A DNA stretch of 10,254 bases from a bacterium (GTDB taxonomy: Bacteria; UBP14; UBA6098; B30-G16), in assembly GCA_030620455.1 (NCBI GenBank), contig JAUXEQ010000035.1, forward strand, positions 1 to 10,254. Direction: 5' to 3'. Each line of letters opens with the position of its first letter. Within the stretch, counting starts at the first letter, position 1. Of the stretch, positions 1 to 6,865 are shown one piece after another. The notes below the pieces were generated by a model. It did no database searches. It was not told the DNA's origin and was given only the letters and a program-made list of their open reading frames with translations. The position numbers and the translations under genes are program-made.

Positions 1-102
1 TGTCTGAATTTCAACGAATTCATCAACTTTCCCCTGTTCAGTTGCGATTCCAGCTTTGATATTTATACCACCAACATCTATAGCCAATATCTTTTTTTTC
101 AT
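1..102 (-). CDS. ROK-family sugar kinase (glucokinase-like), N-terminal fragment
   Basis: Only the first 34 residues are in the window; the gene runs off the left edge. They begin MKKKILAIDVGGINIKAG, which matches the N-terminal ATP-phosphate-binding loop of ROK-family sugar kinases and regulators (usual form DxGGTxxKxG). The usual Thr is Ile here. The family phosphorylates glucose, N-acetylmannosamine, fructose or similar sugars in the cytoplasm; the substrate cannot be told from this fragment. Nothing precedes the phosphate loop, so there is no N-terminal helix-turn-helix, and this is a kinase-type rather than a NagC/XylR repressor-type member. The ATG at 102 is supported by AAGGA at 110-114, seven bases upstream. 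It lies 54 bases after the preceding gene on the same strand, with no evident terminator between, so it is probably the last visible gene of the operon. Confidence 0.8.
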   Translation of the reverse strand, partial: MKKKILAIDVGGINIKAGIATEQGKVDEFVEIQT

Positions 103-156
103 AGTTAATTCCTTGTATCACATTTGCAGGAAATTAATCTCAGTAATTTCATAAAC

Positions 157-1602
157 CTATTTCCCTATCATTTCGATTCGGAAAGTACATAATCCTTTAT
201 TAAGTTCTTCATCGAAATTTGACAATGTCTCCTTAAAATCTACAGAACCACTAAATAGTATTTCAATTTCAATACCTTTTTGCTTAATCCATTTCAAAAG
301 AGATTTTCTATCCATATAATTGTAGATAGATAAAATATTAGCAAATGTATTCCAGCATTGCTCACCTATGCTGTCGGCATTTTCTGGAACAATAATCGTA
401 ACTTTTGCCGAAGACGACAACTCTGGCAAATTTGCAACAGTTTTTGCAGCAAACCATAGATTAACTGCGCTATTGTCATTACTTTCAATTTCCTCTAAAT
501 TCCAAATATCTATTTCAAAAGTTAAAAAATTAGGTTTTGTTATTATAACTCTAAGAATATTAGTATCAATAACATCCAGTTCAGAAAAAAAGAAGTATAT
601 TTCGTAATCTGAATTTAATATAGGAACACCTAGAAGATTAAACTTCGTTTCGCTGGGATGCAACTTCCCAATAAATCGACCAAAACCTTTAGAAGAACTA
701 ATGCAATATAAAATATCATTGTGCAATTCTTGCTTAAATTCCTCCCTAATTTTGAAATCTATTGTTGGCTCCACAAATGGCTTTATCCAAAGAATTTCAG
801 CAGGACTAAAGGTAACAGCAGTAATTTCTAACAGTGCGTAAGGTTTATCTGTAGTTTCATTAGGATCTGTAAATAGAATTATTCTTTCGTCACCACCTAT
901 TTTAGAACCAAGTTTTCTTCTAAGAAAGTTAAGAGATCTATAAGATACATAAGTATTGGGAAACCCAATTCCCTTTAATAGAATGATTGAACTTGGGTTT
1001 CTGTTTAAAATCTGCCTGAGGATCGGAGCTACACGCTCAATTGTATCTTTATATGACATATTCCAATATCCTAAGGTTCTACCTGTAATGAATTTAGTTT
1101 CGGTAAAATTGGAAAATTTTAGTTCAACTTCAGCTCTACTTCCTAAACGTAATATACTATCCGCTATTAAGGATTTATGTACGTGATAGTTAATAGGATG
1201 CAGTCTATCTGAAATATTAGGGAATTTATTACTTAAATAATACAAAACATTTATAGCACGTTTGTTTGCGAGTTCACTCCCCTTTTCAATAGTCGTAATA
1301 TCATCAAAAGATGGCGAGAAAAAACCTGAAATGTAAAGCTGTGCGTCAGGATTTATATTTAATAATTCACCCCACCAATCAAGCTTGTTTCTCTCAGATC
1401 TTGGAATTTCCGAAATTCTATTTCGAAAGAATAATTTACTGGATCGCCAAGGTATTTTATACCCCTGAGATATTTCTTCACTAATAACAATGGAATCGTT
1501 TTCTATAATTATCTTTGGATGGTTCAATTTGGATGTTTCAACCTGACAAATTGATAAGATAAACAAAAAAGAAAGAATTAATAAAATTTTAGTCGAGTTC
1601 AT
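157..1602 (-). CDS. Exported protein with probable tandem degenerate OmpA-like domains
   Basis: A 481-residue protein. Residues 4-19 are strongly hydrophobic after a Lys, as in a signal peptide. The C20 context (LSIC) is a poor lipobox, so I do not call a lipoprotein. Beyond that, I read three OmpA-like beta-alpha-beta-alpha-beta units at about 66-163, 183-263 and 378-480. Each has a helix, a strand (AQLYISG, SIILLKGIG, KVTIIVP), a second helix starting near an Arg (R115 in NKRA, R222, R432), and a closing strand (AEVELKF, YALLEITAV, TFRIEMIG). Only the first unit looks close to the family, with NKRAINVLYYL resembling the RAxxVxxYL helix of OmpA/Pal proteins. The stretch at about 270-370 looks like an Ig-like beta domain inserted between units 2 and 3. 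Classical OmpA domains bind peptidoglycan; whether this one does is unknown. The start overlaps the nitrilase gene by 14 bases and has AGGAGAG nine bases upstream. Existence of the gene is near certain; the domain reading is inference. Confidence 0.9.
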   Translation of the reverse strand: MNSTKILLILSFLFILSICQVETSKLNHPKIIIENDSIVISEEISQGYKIPWRSSKLFFRNRISEIPRSERNKLDWWGELLNINPDAQLYISGFFSPSFDDITTIEKGSELANKRAINVLYYLSNKFPNISDRLHPINYHVHKSLIADSILRLGSRAEVELKFSNFTETKFITGRTLGYWNMSYKDTIERVAPILRQILNRNPSSIILLKGIGFPNTYVSYRSLNFLRRKLGSKIGGDERIILFTDPNETTDKPYALLEITAVTFSPAEILWIKPFVEPTIDFKIREEFKQELHNDILYCISSSKGFGRFIGKLHPSETKFNLLGVPILNSDYEIYFFFSELDVIDTNILRVIITKPNFLTFEIDIWNLEEIESNDNSAVNLWFAAKTVANLPELSSSAKVTIIVPENADSIGEQCWNTFANILSIYNYMDRKSLLKWIKQKGIEIEILFSGSVDFKETLSNFDEELNKGLCTFRIEMIGK

Positions 1603-2380
1603 AGAATTCGACTCTCCTATCCTGAAATATATGATTTCTTTGCGTAATATATTTATCTAATGCATCATTAGGATTAATTTCCACAATTCCAATATAATTT
1701 TCATCCTCAGGAGCTGATTTTAAAATATTACCTTTGGGGTCGTAAATTATGCTCGAACCAGTGAATTTTAGTGATGTATTACCAATTTCATCTTCACCGA
1801 TTCTATTAGCCAATATAATAAACACCCTATTTTCAACTGCTCGCGCATAACTAGCCTTTTGCGAATATGGCATTATAAGATTTGCAGAATGAAGAATAAC
1901 TTGGGCACCAGCAAGAGCCAATGTTCTATATGTTTCAGGAAAAATCCAATCGAAACAAATGAGCATGCCAAAACTAACATTTCTAAATTTAAAAGGTCTA
2001 AGCTTTATATTTCCAGGTTTGAAAAAAAGCTTTTCGGAATCGAAGAGATGAATTTTTCTATATAAAATAAATTCACCATCTGGCATAACAGCCATTGTGG
2101 AATTGAAAATATCGTCGTTGTGAATTTCAGGGAAACCTCCCACAATCATTCCGTTAATTTGTTTCGCCCATTTAACCATCGCCTTATATGTAGAGCCAGA
2201 TCCTGCAAGTTCTGCTATTTGAAGAAGTTCTTCCTTACTTTCGAAAAGGTAACCACTAAGAAAAAGCTCAGGAAAAACTAAAACATCTGTAGATATTCCC
2301 TTAATAGCCTTATCTATTAAAAAAATATTATACTCACCCATTGCTCTTTTGGGAGAATATTGAAAGAATCCAACTTTCAT
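1589..2380 (-). CDS. Carbon-nitrogen hydrolase (nitrilase superfamily amidohydrolase)
   Basis: A 263-residue cytoplasmic enzyme of the nitrilase superfamily, near the usual length of about 260-280. The Glu-Lys-Cys catalytic triad is visible: E38 in FPELFLSGY, K109 in YRKIHLF and C142 in LICFDWIFPE. The accessory Glu before the Cys region is probably E116 (SEKLFFKPG). RAVENRVFIILANRIG near 180-195 is the usual signature after the nucleophile. Family members hydrolyse amides, N-carbamoyl compounds or, rarely, nitriles. The substrate is not predictable here; omega-amidase/NIT2-like and N-carbamoyl-amine hydrolase-like activities are both open. There is no signal peptide and no transmembrane segment, so it is not an apolipoprotein N-acyltransferase. 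The ATG at 2380 forms TGATG with the stop of the DUF3108 gene. A TTG directly before it (2383) is an alternative start that adds one residue. GGAG lies eight bases before the ATG. Confidence 0.93.
   Translation of the reverse strand: MKVGFFQYSPKRAMGEYNIFLIDKAIKGISTDVLVFPELFLSGYLFESKEELLQIAELAGSGSTYKAMVKWAKQINGMIVGGFPEIHNDDIFNSTMAVMPDGEFILYRKIHLFDSEKLFFKPGNIKLRPFKFRNVSFGMLICFDWIFPETYRTLALAGAQVILHSANLIMPYSQKASYARAVENRVFIILANRIGEDEIGNTSLKFTGSSIIYDPKGNILKSAPEDENYIGIVEINPNDALDKYITQRNHIFQDRRVEFYELD
1612..1618 (-). promoter_or_regulatory. Shine-Dalgarno AGGAGAG inside the nitrilase gene
   Basis: AGGAGAG lies nine bases before the ATG of the exported OmpA-like protein and within the last codons of the nitrilase gene. 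It is the strongest ribosome site in the window. It supports the start at 1602 despite the 14-base overlap. Confidence 0.6.
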
Positions 2381-2392
2381 CAATCAAACTCC
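2378..2392 (-). promoter_or_regulatory. TGATG stop-start junction with GGAG ribosome site (DUF3108 to nitrilase)
   Basis: The stop TGA of the DUF3108 gene shares one base with the ATG of the nitrilase gene (TTGATG on the minus strand). GGAG at 2392-2389 is eight bases before the ATG and five before the TTG. This arrangement favours the ATG start and suggests re-initiation by terminating ribosomes. Confidence 0.6.
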
Positions 2393-3252
2393 GATCGCCA
2401 ATCCTTATCCCCAACTTGATATTCTAATAATAACGCTTGAACAGAACCTATTGGAATCTTTGAAACCATCTTAACAGGCATCTTTGAATAATCGTCAGTA
2501 AGCCATATCTCCATACGTCCTTCACGACGAAATAAACCCTCAGTTTTAATCACTGGTTCGATAACAATACACTGGAAGGTTCCTGCAGGAACTTCTACAG
2601 TTTCTCGTCTATGGACGATAATACTAATCGGGTAGTTTCCACCATTATCGTGGTATGGTAATGGAATAGTGTCCTTTGGGGAAAATTCGAGAGTTCTGAT
2701 ATAATAAAAAGCGGATATAATATCCTGAACTTTTGGGTATGTCTCTACTTCAAATTTATTTTTCCTTGTGGCAATGTGATTATCCTGATCAAAATAGATC
2801 GAATATGTTACATGATATTTTCCTTCTTTAACTTTCTTATAAAAATACCAAGGATAAAAACTATCAACGTCCATGAAGCTTTCTATAAAATCATTAACTG
2901 GATATATAAGTTTAATAAAACCAGAAGACAATGCTCTTATTCGAAGCCAATAACATATATGATTGTCTCTATCTACAATATCGACAACTTCAAGAATTCC
3001 ATTACCACCTTTGAGCGGGATTTTTCCCACTCCAGGAAGAGCAACATATATACCAAAATCCAAATACTCTCCTACACCAAATGCATTAATATTATTAGGT
3101 TGTGGTATCTCCACTCCATCAAAAGCTTTTAATGCTTTTTCTCTATCCTCAGGTGATTGAATTTTTCCAAAGGAAATGCTAAAAAAGAGAATAAATATAT
3201 ATAAATATAAAAATGTCCTTTTATTCCTTAATTTAGAAAGAAGAATTCTCAT
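2380..3252 (-). CDS. Exported DUF3108 domain-containing protein
   Basis: A 290-residue protein with a basic N terminus and a hydrophobic segment at about residues 13-28 (LYIFILFFSISFG), so a signal peptide or membrane anchor leading to a periplasmic domain. The remainder follows the DUF3108 pattern: an opening GEYLDFGIYVALPGVG, then a Gly-rich turn, YWLRIRALSSG, a D-D/Y-rich middle (SFMDVDSFYPW, YHVTYSIYFD), DIISAFYYIRTLEF near 177-190, then VPAGTFQCIVIEP and EIWLTDDYSKMPVKM near the C terminus. The family is a predicted beta-rich cell-envelope domain of unknown biochemical role, so I assign none. AAGGA at 3260-3264 is seven bases before the ATG and lies across the stop codon of the CorC-like gene. 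The 10-base gap and the 1-base overlap with the nitrilase gene point to one transcript and probable translational coupling. Confidence 0.92.
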   Translation of the reverse strand: MRILLSKLRNKRTFLYLYIFILFFSISFGKIQSPEDREKALKAFDGVEIPQPNNINAFGVGEYLDFGIYVALPGVGKIPLKGGNGILEVVDIVDRDNHICYWLRIRALSSGFIKLIYPVNDFIESFMDVDSFYPWYFYKKVKEGKYHVTYSIYFDQDNHIATRKNKFEVETYPKVQDIISAFYYIRTLEFSPKDTIPLPYHDNGGNYPISIIVHRRETVEVPAGTFQCIVIEPVIKTEGLFRREGRMEIWLTDDYSKMPVKMVSKIPIGSVQALLLEYQVGDKDWRSEFD

Positions 3253-3262
3253 TACTCAATCC

Positions 3263-4507
3263 TTAAATTTTTTTGATAACCTTTATTGATTTTATTCTCT
3301 GACCATCAACCTGATCTACAATAAAAGATATTTTATCCTCAAAATTTACTTTTTCCCCAGGTTTAGGTATCGCACCAATAAGGTCGTATATCAAACCGCC
3401 AACAGTTTCCGCTTCCTCATATTCAATTTCAATATCTAATAATTCAGCCAATTCATCTATAGAAACTCTCCCATTAACAAGCCAAACATTAGAATCAAGC
3501 TTATTGATTAGTTCCTCTTCCATATCGTATTCATCCTGAATTTCACCTATAATTTCTTCCAATAGGTCTTCCATTGTAACAATACCTGCAACACCACCAT
3601 ACTCATCAACCACGACAGCTATGTGAACTCTCTGACGTTTGAACTCCTCCAAAAGGTCGCTTACCAGTTTTGACTCTGGAACATAATAAGGTTTCCTGCA
3701 TATTTCTAATAGATTAATCTCATTATTATTACTATCACCAAGTGCAAGGAGTAAATCTTTTGCGTAAATAATTCCTACAATATCGTCAATGTTCTCCCCG
3801 TATAATGGAATTCTAGAATGTCCATGTTTATTAATCACATCGATAACTTCAAGGTAATTTGAATTAGCACTCATGTAAACCATATCTATCCTTGGCACCA
3901 TAACTTCTCTGACGGTAGTCTCTACAAAATCTATAATATGTTTAATCATCAGACGTTCTTCATCCTCAATTTTAGTCGAGCTTTGATCGTCTGCAATGTA
4001 AGCCAATTGTTTCTGAACAGCCAAACTTTTTACACCTTTCATTCCAGCGAGATTAAGAATCAAGTTTAACAACAATTTTGCAATGACCTTAAATGGGAAG
4101 GTTAGTATATATACAGCTCTTATAACTCTTGAATTCTTTAATACATCCTCTCTCCGCCAATTAACAGCTGAAGATGGAAGCACATTAAGTAAGAGAACGA
4201 TAACAACACTTATAAAAAGCCCTTCAGTTATTATTAACGTCCACAATGAAGAAAAATCTAACTGAATTAAATAGTAATGAAGAGATGTAACGAATAGAAA
4301 AATAAAAATAATTTTTGAAACAAGCAAAAAGGATTCCAGGTCACCTGCATTTGAAACTGCTTTAACTAACCATTTCTTAGAATCCTGTAATGAATTTCCA
4401 TTTCTAGCAAGTTCGATAGAGAATAATGCAACTTCAAGAGCTGAAATTAAATATAGACCGATTACAGAAATTAATGTGAGAAAAAGTGATGTAATTAAAT
4501 TTTTCAT
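3263..4507 (-). CDS. CorC/HlyC-family membrane protein: DUF21-like segment, CBS pair, CorC_HlyC domain
   Basis: A 414-residue member of the CNNM/CorC/HlyC family, proposed Mg2+/Na+ transport-related inner-membrane proteins. Hydrophobic segments at about 5-32, 58-82, 89-112 and 130-154 form a DUF21-type membrane part. A CBS pair follows: VREVMVPRIDMV at 199-210, SRIPLYGENIDDIVGIIY at 231-248, and HIAVVVDEYGGVAGIVTMED at 295-314. The linker EEIIGEIQDEYD leads into the CorC_HlyC C-terminal domain at about 340-412, with NGRVSIDEL, ETVGGLIYDLIGAIPKPGE and ending IKSIKVI. The cytoplasmic half is typical of the family. The membrane half is diverged: the usual GN motif position reads LVSKI, and the usual E(I/V)xPK reads NVLPSS, so ion binding may be altered. 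It starts 23 bases after the PgpH-like gene. GAGGA (4519-4523) lies 11 bases before the ATG, slightly long. CBS pairs bind adenine nucleotides, which may link it functionally to its neighbour. Confidence 0.93.
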   Translation of the reverse strand: MKNLITSLFLTLISVIGLYLISALEVALFSIELARNGNSLQDSKKWLVKAVSNAGDLESFLLVSKIIFIFLFVTSLHYYLIQLDFSSLWTLIITEGLFISVVIVLLLNVLPSSAVNWRREDVLKNSRVIRAVYILTFPFKVIAKLLLNLILNLAGMKGVKSLAVQKQLAYIADDQSSTKIEDEERLMIKHIIDFVETTVREVMVPRIDMVYMSANSNYLEVIDVINKHGHSRIPLYGENIDDIVGIIYAKDLLLALGDSNNNEINLLEICRKPYYVPESKLVSDLLEEFKRQRVHIAVVVDEYGGVAGIVTMEDLLEEIIGEIQDEYDMEEELINKLDSNVWLVNGRVSIDELAELLDIEIEYEEAETVGGLIYDLIGAIPKPGEKVNFEDKISFIVDQVDGQRIKSIKVIKKI

Positions 4508-4530
4508 TTACAAATTTATCCTCATCTTTT

Positions 4531-6723
4531 TTAGTTTGTTAAAAGTTTATACGGTATTCTGGTATGATAAGCTCTTAATACCATCGGCAAGATTCGCGGT
4601 AAAATCTTCTTAATATTACCAATAGTTAATGGTGATTCATCGAGTTGTCCATCCTCAATTCTTGACCAGATAAGTTCCTGTGCATATTCTTCGCTTAATT
4701 TTCTATTATTATATAGTTCACTTCCACGACTCCTGAAAGCTGCCTCAAGAATATCACAAATCATAATAATTGAAGATTCAATTGTATTAGGTCTTGGTCC
4801 AGGATACCTGAAATCATCTGGGTTAGCACTTAATTTTTGTTCTTTTGCTTGTATGTAAAAGAATTCAATGATAGAATTACCATGATGTTGTTGAATAATA
4901 TCAAGAATTGGCTTAGGAAGTTTATATGCTTTACCAATTTGGTAACCATCTATTACATGCAGCGCAATAATTTGTCTGCTTTCTTCCGGAGAAAGCTCAG
5001 AATGTAAACTCGTTTCAATTTCATTTTCGGAGAAAAATTCAGGTTTGCTAAGTTTTCCAATATCATGGTAATATCCACCAACCCTTGCAAGAAGAGAATT
5101 TGCTCCGATTTCCTCTGCACCTGCTGCAGCCATATTCCCTACAATTATCGAATGTGTGAAAGTTCCGGGTGCCTCAACTGAAAGTTTTTGCAAAAGGTTG
5201 GTATTTACATCTGATAATTCTATAAGAGTCGTGGCAGAAACCAAACCTGCAAATCTTTCAGCGAAAGGAATAACTAATAACGCAAAAGGAATAGAAATCA
5301 TAACGGAAGCCATGAAAGAGAGAGCATAATTTAATGCATCAAGATACGGGACAAAACGTGCATAATTTATTAATACAATAGCAAAAATAGCTGCTATAGT
5401 TCCAAATACAATATGCGCAAATAATTTTACTCTTACGGTAACAATTTTTTCTGAGAATATTACAATTGCGGAAAACAACAGAGTAGCAATAATAAATGTG
5501 GAATCTGTAAAAAACCCTATTGAAACTAAAAGAATTGCCGTTAATGTCGTAAAAAAAGCTAATCTTTGTTCAAACAATAAAAATGCGACAATAACAACAA
5601 AATTGATTGGTATTGCAAAATTATTCAATGCTAACCCAGGAATCATTTCCTCGTAAAATAATGAGCTGAATAAACCAACAACAGCTATAGGTGCTGTAAG
5701 AACGAGGAACTTATTGAAATCTTTCCATATTTTTGACCAACCTGAATATACTAAATAGGCGTACATAAGCAAGACCAAAAATAGTAGAATAATTACCCCT
5801 AATGCAACAAAATATTTATTCATCGAGGATGCTAAATAATTTTGACTTTGTTTTTCTGTGTATAGTGCGTAAATTTTCCTGTAAGCTATATGATCAATTT
5901 TTTCATGTTTCCCAATAATCTTTTCACCTTTACTAACCTCAAAACTAACATTAGAAATGTTTTGACATGCATTCCAACGTCTACGTTCCGTTTCTTCAAC
6001 ATCAGCAATAAGATTTGGAATTAGAAAAATTTTTGAAATTTCTAAAGAAAGCTGAGCTAAATCGGTGGTTTTAACATACCGACGTGAAAAATAATCCCCC
6101 AACTCTGCAATAGCAGTGCTATCTGTAGATACCATAGATACTGGTAATTTCTTTTCTTTTTTATTTCTAATAATTGAAAGTGCATTACCAATCGATTCAC
6201 CTTTAATAGGCTTTGATGAAACAAACCCATCTGAATATGGAATTTTAATCCCAAGTGCAATTATTCTACCGAAATCCTTAGGATTACTAAGAAGAGCAAG
6301 TCTTTCAGTTATCTCATTGGAAAGCTCTTGCCACAATTTTGATAATTCTTTTTTCTTCTTGGAAAGTGATATGTTCCTCAGGGAAATCAGAGATTCTGAT
6401 ACAGACCATCTCTCTTTGAAAAGTTTCACCGATGAATCAACAATAGAAGAATTATAAATCAACACAACAGGTACAGAGTTTGTAACAGCTTCAATCTCAG
6501 CTCTAAGACTATCTTCTTCCTTTAAAACTTTAAAATTAATCGGTGATATGATATTTTCCTGCGCAATATCGCCTTCCTTAGGCAAATTGGGCTTTCCGAA
6601 AATTGTAAGTAGTGATGGAGCTATGAAAAATAAAACTACAATAATAAGCAATATAAATTGCTTCCTGTATTTTCTATCCAGGAAACTACTATCACCTTCA
6701 GATTTTTCAGAATCTTCTTCCAC
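4531..6723 (-). CDS. pgpH: PgpH/YqfF-type 7TM-HD domain phosphodiesterase
   Basis: A 730-residue membrane protein with the full PgpH layout: a short cytoplasmic start, TM1 at about 23-43, an extracytoplasmic 7TMR-HDED region at about 48-295, a block of hydrophobic segments at about 303-500 (the 7TM-7TMR_HD region), then a cytoplasmic HD domain at about 515-715. The HD metal ligands are visible: H524 (EAPGTFTHS), H553-D554 (YYHDIGK), H589 (ALHVIDGYQ), H613-H614 (QQHHGN) and D657 (MICDILEAA). PgpH in Listeria hydrolyses cyclic di-AMP to pApA, so the likely role is control of c-di-AMP; this is by family, not shown here. Start is GTG at 6723: no ATG, GTG or TTG lies upstream in frame before a stop, and the next Met is far inside (residue 197). 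The Shine-Dalgarno is weak (ACGAGAATA). It is the first gene of the proposed operon, directly upstream of the CorC-like gene. Confidence 0.93.
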   Translation of the reverse strand: MEEDSEKSEGDSSFLDRKYRKQFILLIIVVLFFIAPSLLTIFGKPNLPKEGDIAQENIISPINFKVLKEEDSLRAEIEAVTNSVPVVLIYNSSIVDSSVKLFKERWSVSESLISLRNISLSKKKKELSKLWQELSNEITERLALLSNPKDFGRIIALGIKIPYSDGFVSSKPIKGESIGNALSIIRNKKEKKLPVSMVSTDSTAIAELGDYFSRRYVKTTDLAQLSLEISKIFLIPNLIADVEETERRRWNACQNISNVSFEVSKGEKIIGKHEKIDHIAYRKIYALYTEKQSQNYLASSMNKYFVALGVIILLFLVLLMYAYLVYSGWSKIWKDFNKFLVLTAPIAVVGLFSSLFYEEMIPGLALNNFAIPINFVVIVAFLLFEQRLAFFTTLTAILLVSIGFFTDSTFIIATLLFSAIVIFSEKIVTVRVKLFAHIVFGTIAAIFAIVLINYARFVPYLDALNYALSFMASVMISIPFALLVIPFAERFAGLVSATTLIELSDVNTNLLQKLSVEAPGTFTHSIIVGNMAAAGAEEIGANSLLARVGGYYHDIGKLSKPEFFSENEIETSLHSELSPEESRQIIALHVIDGYQIGKAYKLPKPILDIIQQHHGNSIIEFFYIQAKEQKLSANPDDFRYPGPRPNTIESSIIMICDILEAAFRSRGSELYNNRKLSEEYAQELIWSRIEDGQLDESPLTIGNIKKILPRILPMVLRAYHTRIPYKLLTN

Positions 6724-6739
6724 TATTCTCGTTAAAAGT

Positions 6740-6764
6740 ATTATACTTTGATTTTCTATGTCAA
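6740..6764 (-). promoter_or_regulatory. Candidate promoter for the pgpH operon
   Basis: TTGACA (6764-6759) and TATAAT (6745-6740) are both perfect consensus boxes facing the GTG start of the PgpH-like gene, but only 13 bases separate them; the sigma70 norm is 16-18. At 17-base spacing the -35 position of the TATAAT falls on the T tract instead. The TATAAT ends 16 bases before the GTG, so the leader would be under about 12 bases, in keeping with the weak Shine-Dalgarno. In some lineages only the -7/-10 element may matter. It is the only promoter-like sequence I find in the gap. Confidence 0.35.
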
Positions 6765-6865
6765 AAAAAGATAGTTATGATATCCACTTTTGCATTATAA
6801 ATATAAATTACTAACGATCATTATTATTTCTTAGAGCAACATTTACTAATGATGATATAACTATC
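6763..6865 (-). terminator. Weak terminator-like inverted repeat with T tract after the large secreted-protein gene
   Basis: In the direction of transcription, GATAGTTAT (6865-6857, covering the last codon and stop) is matched by a perfect complement ATAACTATC (6778-6770), which is followed at once by seven T residues (6769-6763). The loop is 78 bases and itself contains a smaller ATCATTA/TAATGAT pairing. A tiny GATA/TATC hairpin also sits directly before the T tract. The stems are A+T-rich and the main loop is long, so an efficient intrinsic terminator is doubtful. The position between two differently organised genes is right. Confidence 0.3.

Noticed and set aside
103..156. Terminator between the OmpA-like gene and the ROK kinase
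   Set aside because: No stem followed by a T tract is visible in the 54 bases; only the ribosome site of the kinase gene is clear.
368..607. Plus-strand open frame of 79 codons inside the OmpA-like gene
   Set aside because: It is the antisense of a well-formed coding frame, its protein has no family resemblance, and it has no ribosome site or gene neighbours on that strand.
1540..1548. Lipoprotein signal (LSIC) in the OmpA-like protein
   Set aside because: The residue before the Cys is Ile rather than Gly, Ala or Ser, so the lipobox is not convincing; a plain signal peptide is the safer reading.
2776..3132. Plus-strand open frame of 118 codons opposite the DUF3108 gene
   Set aside because: It is rich in Ile, Lys and Tyr as expected of random A+T-rich antisense frames, and it lies wholly within a recognisable gene.
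6116..6457. Plus-strand open frame of 113 codons and a 67-codon minus-strand frame (6057-6260) within pgpH
   Set aside because: Both lie in the region encoding the HDED extracytoplasmic part of PgpH, which has the expected length and composition in its own frame.
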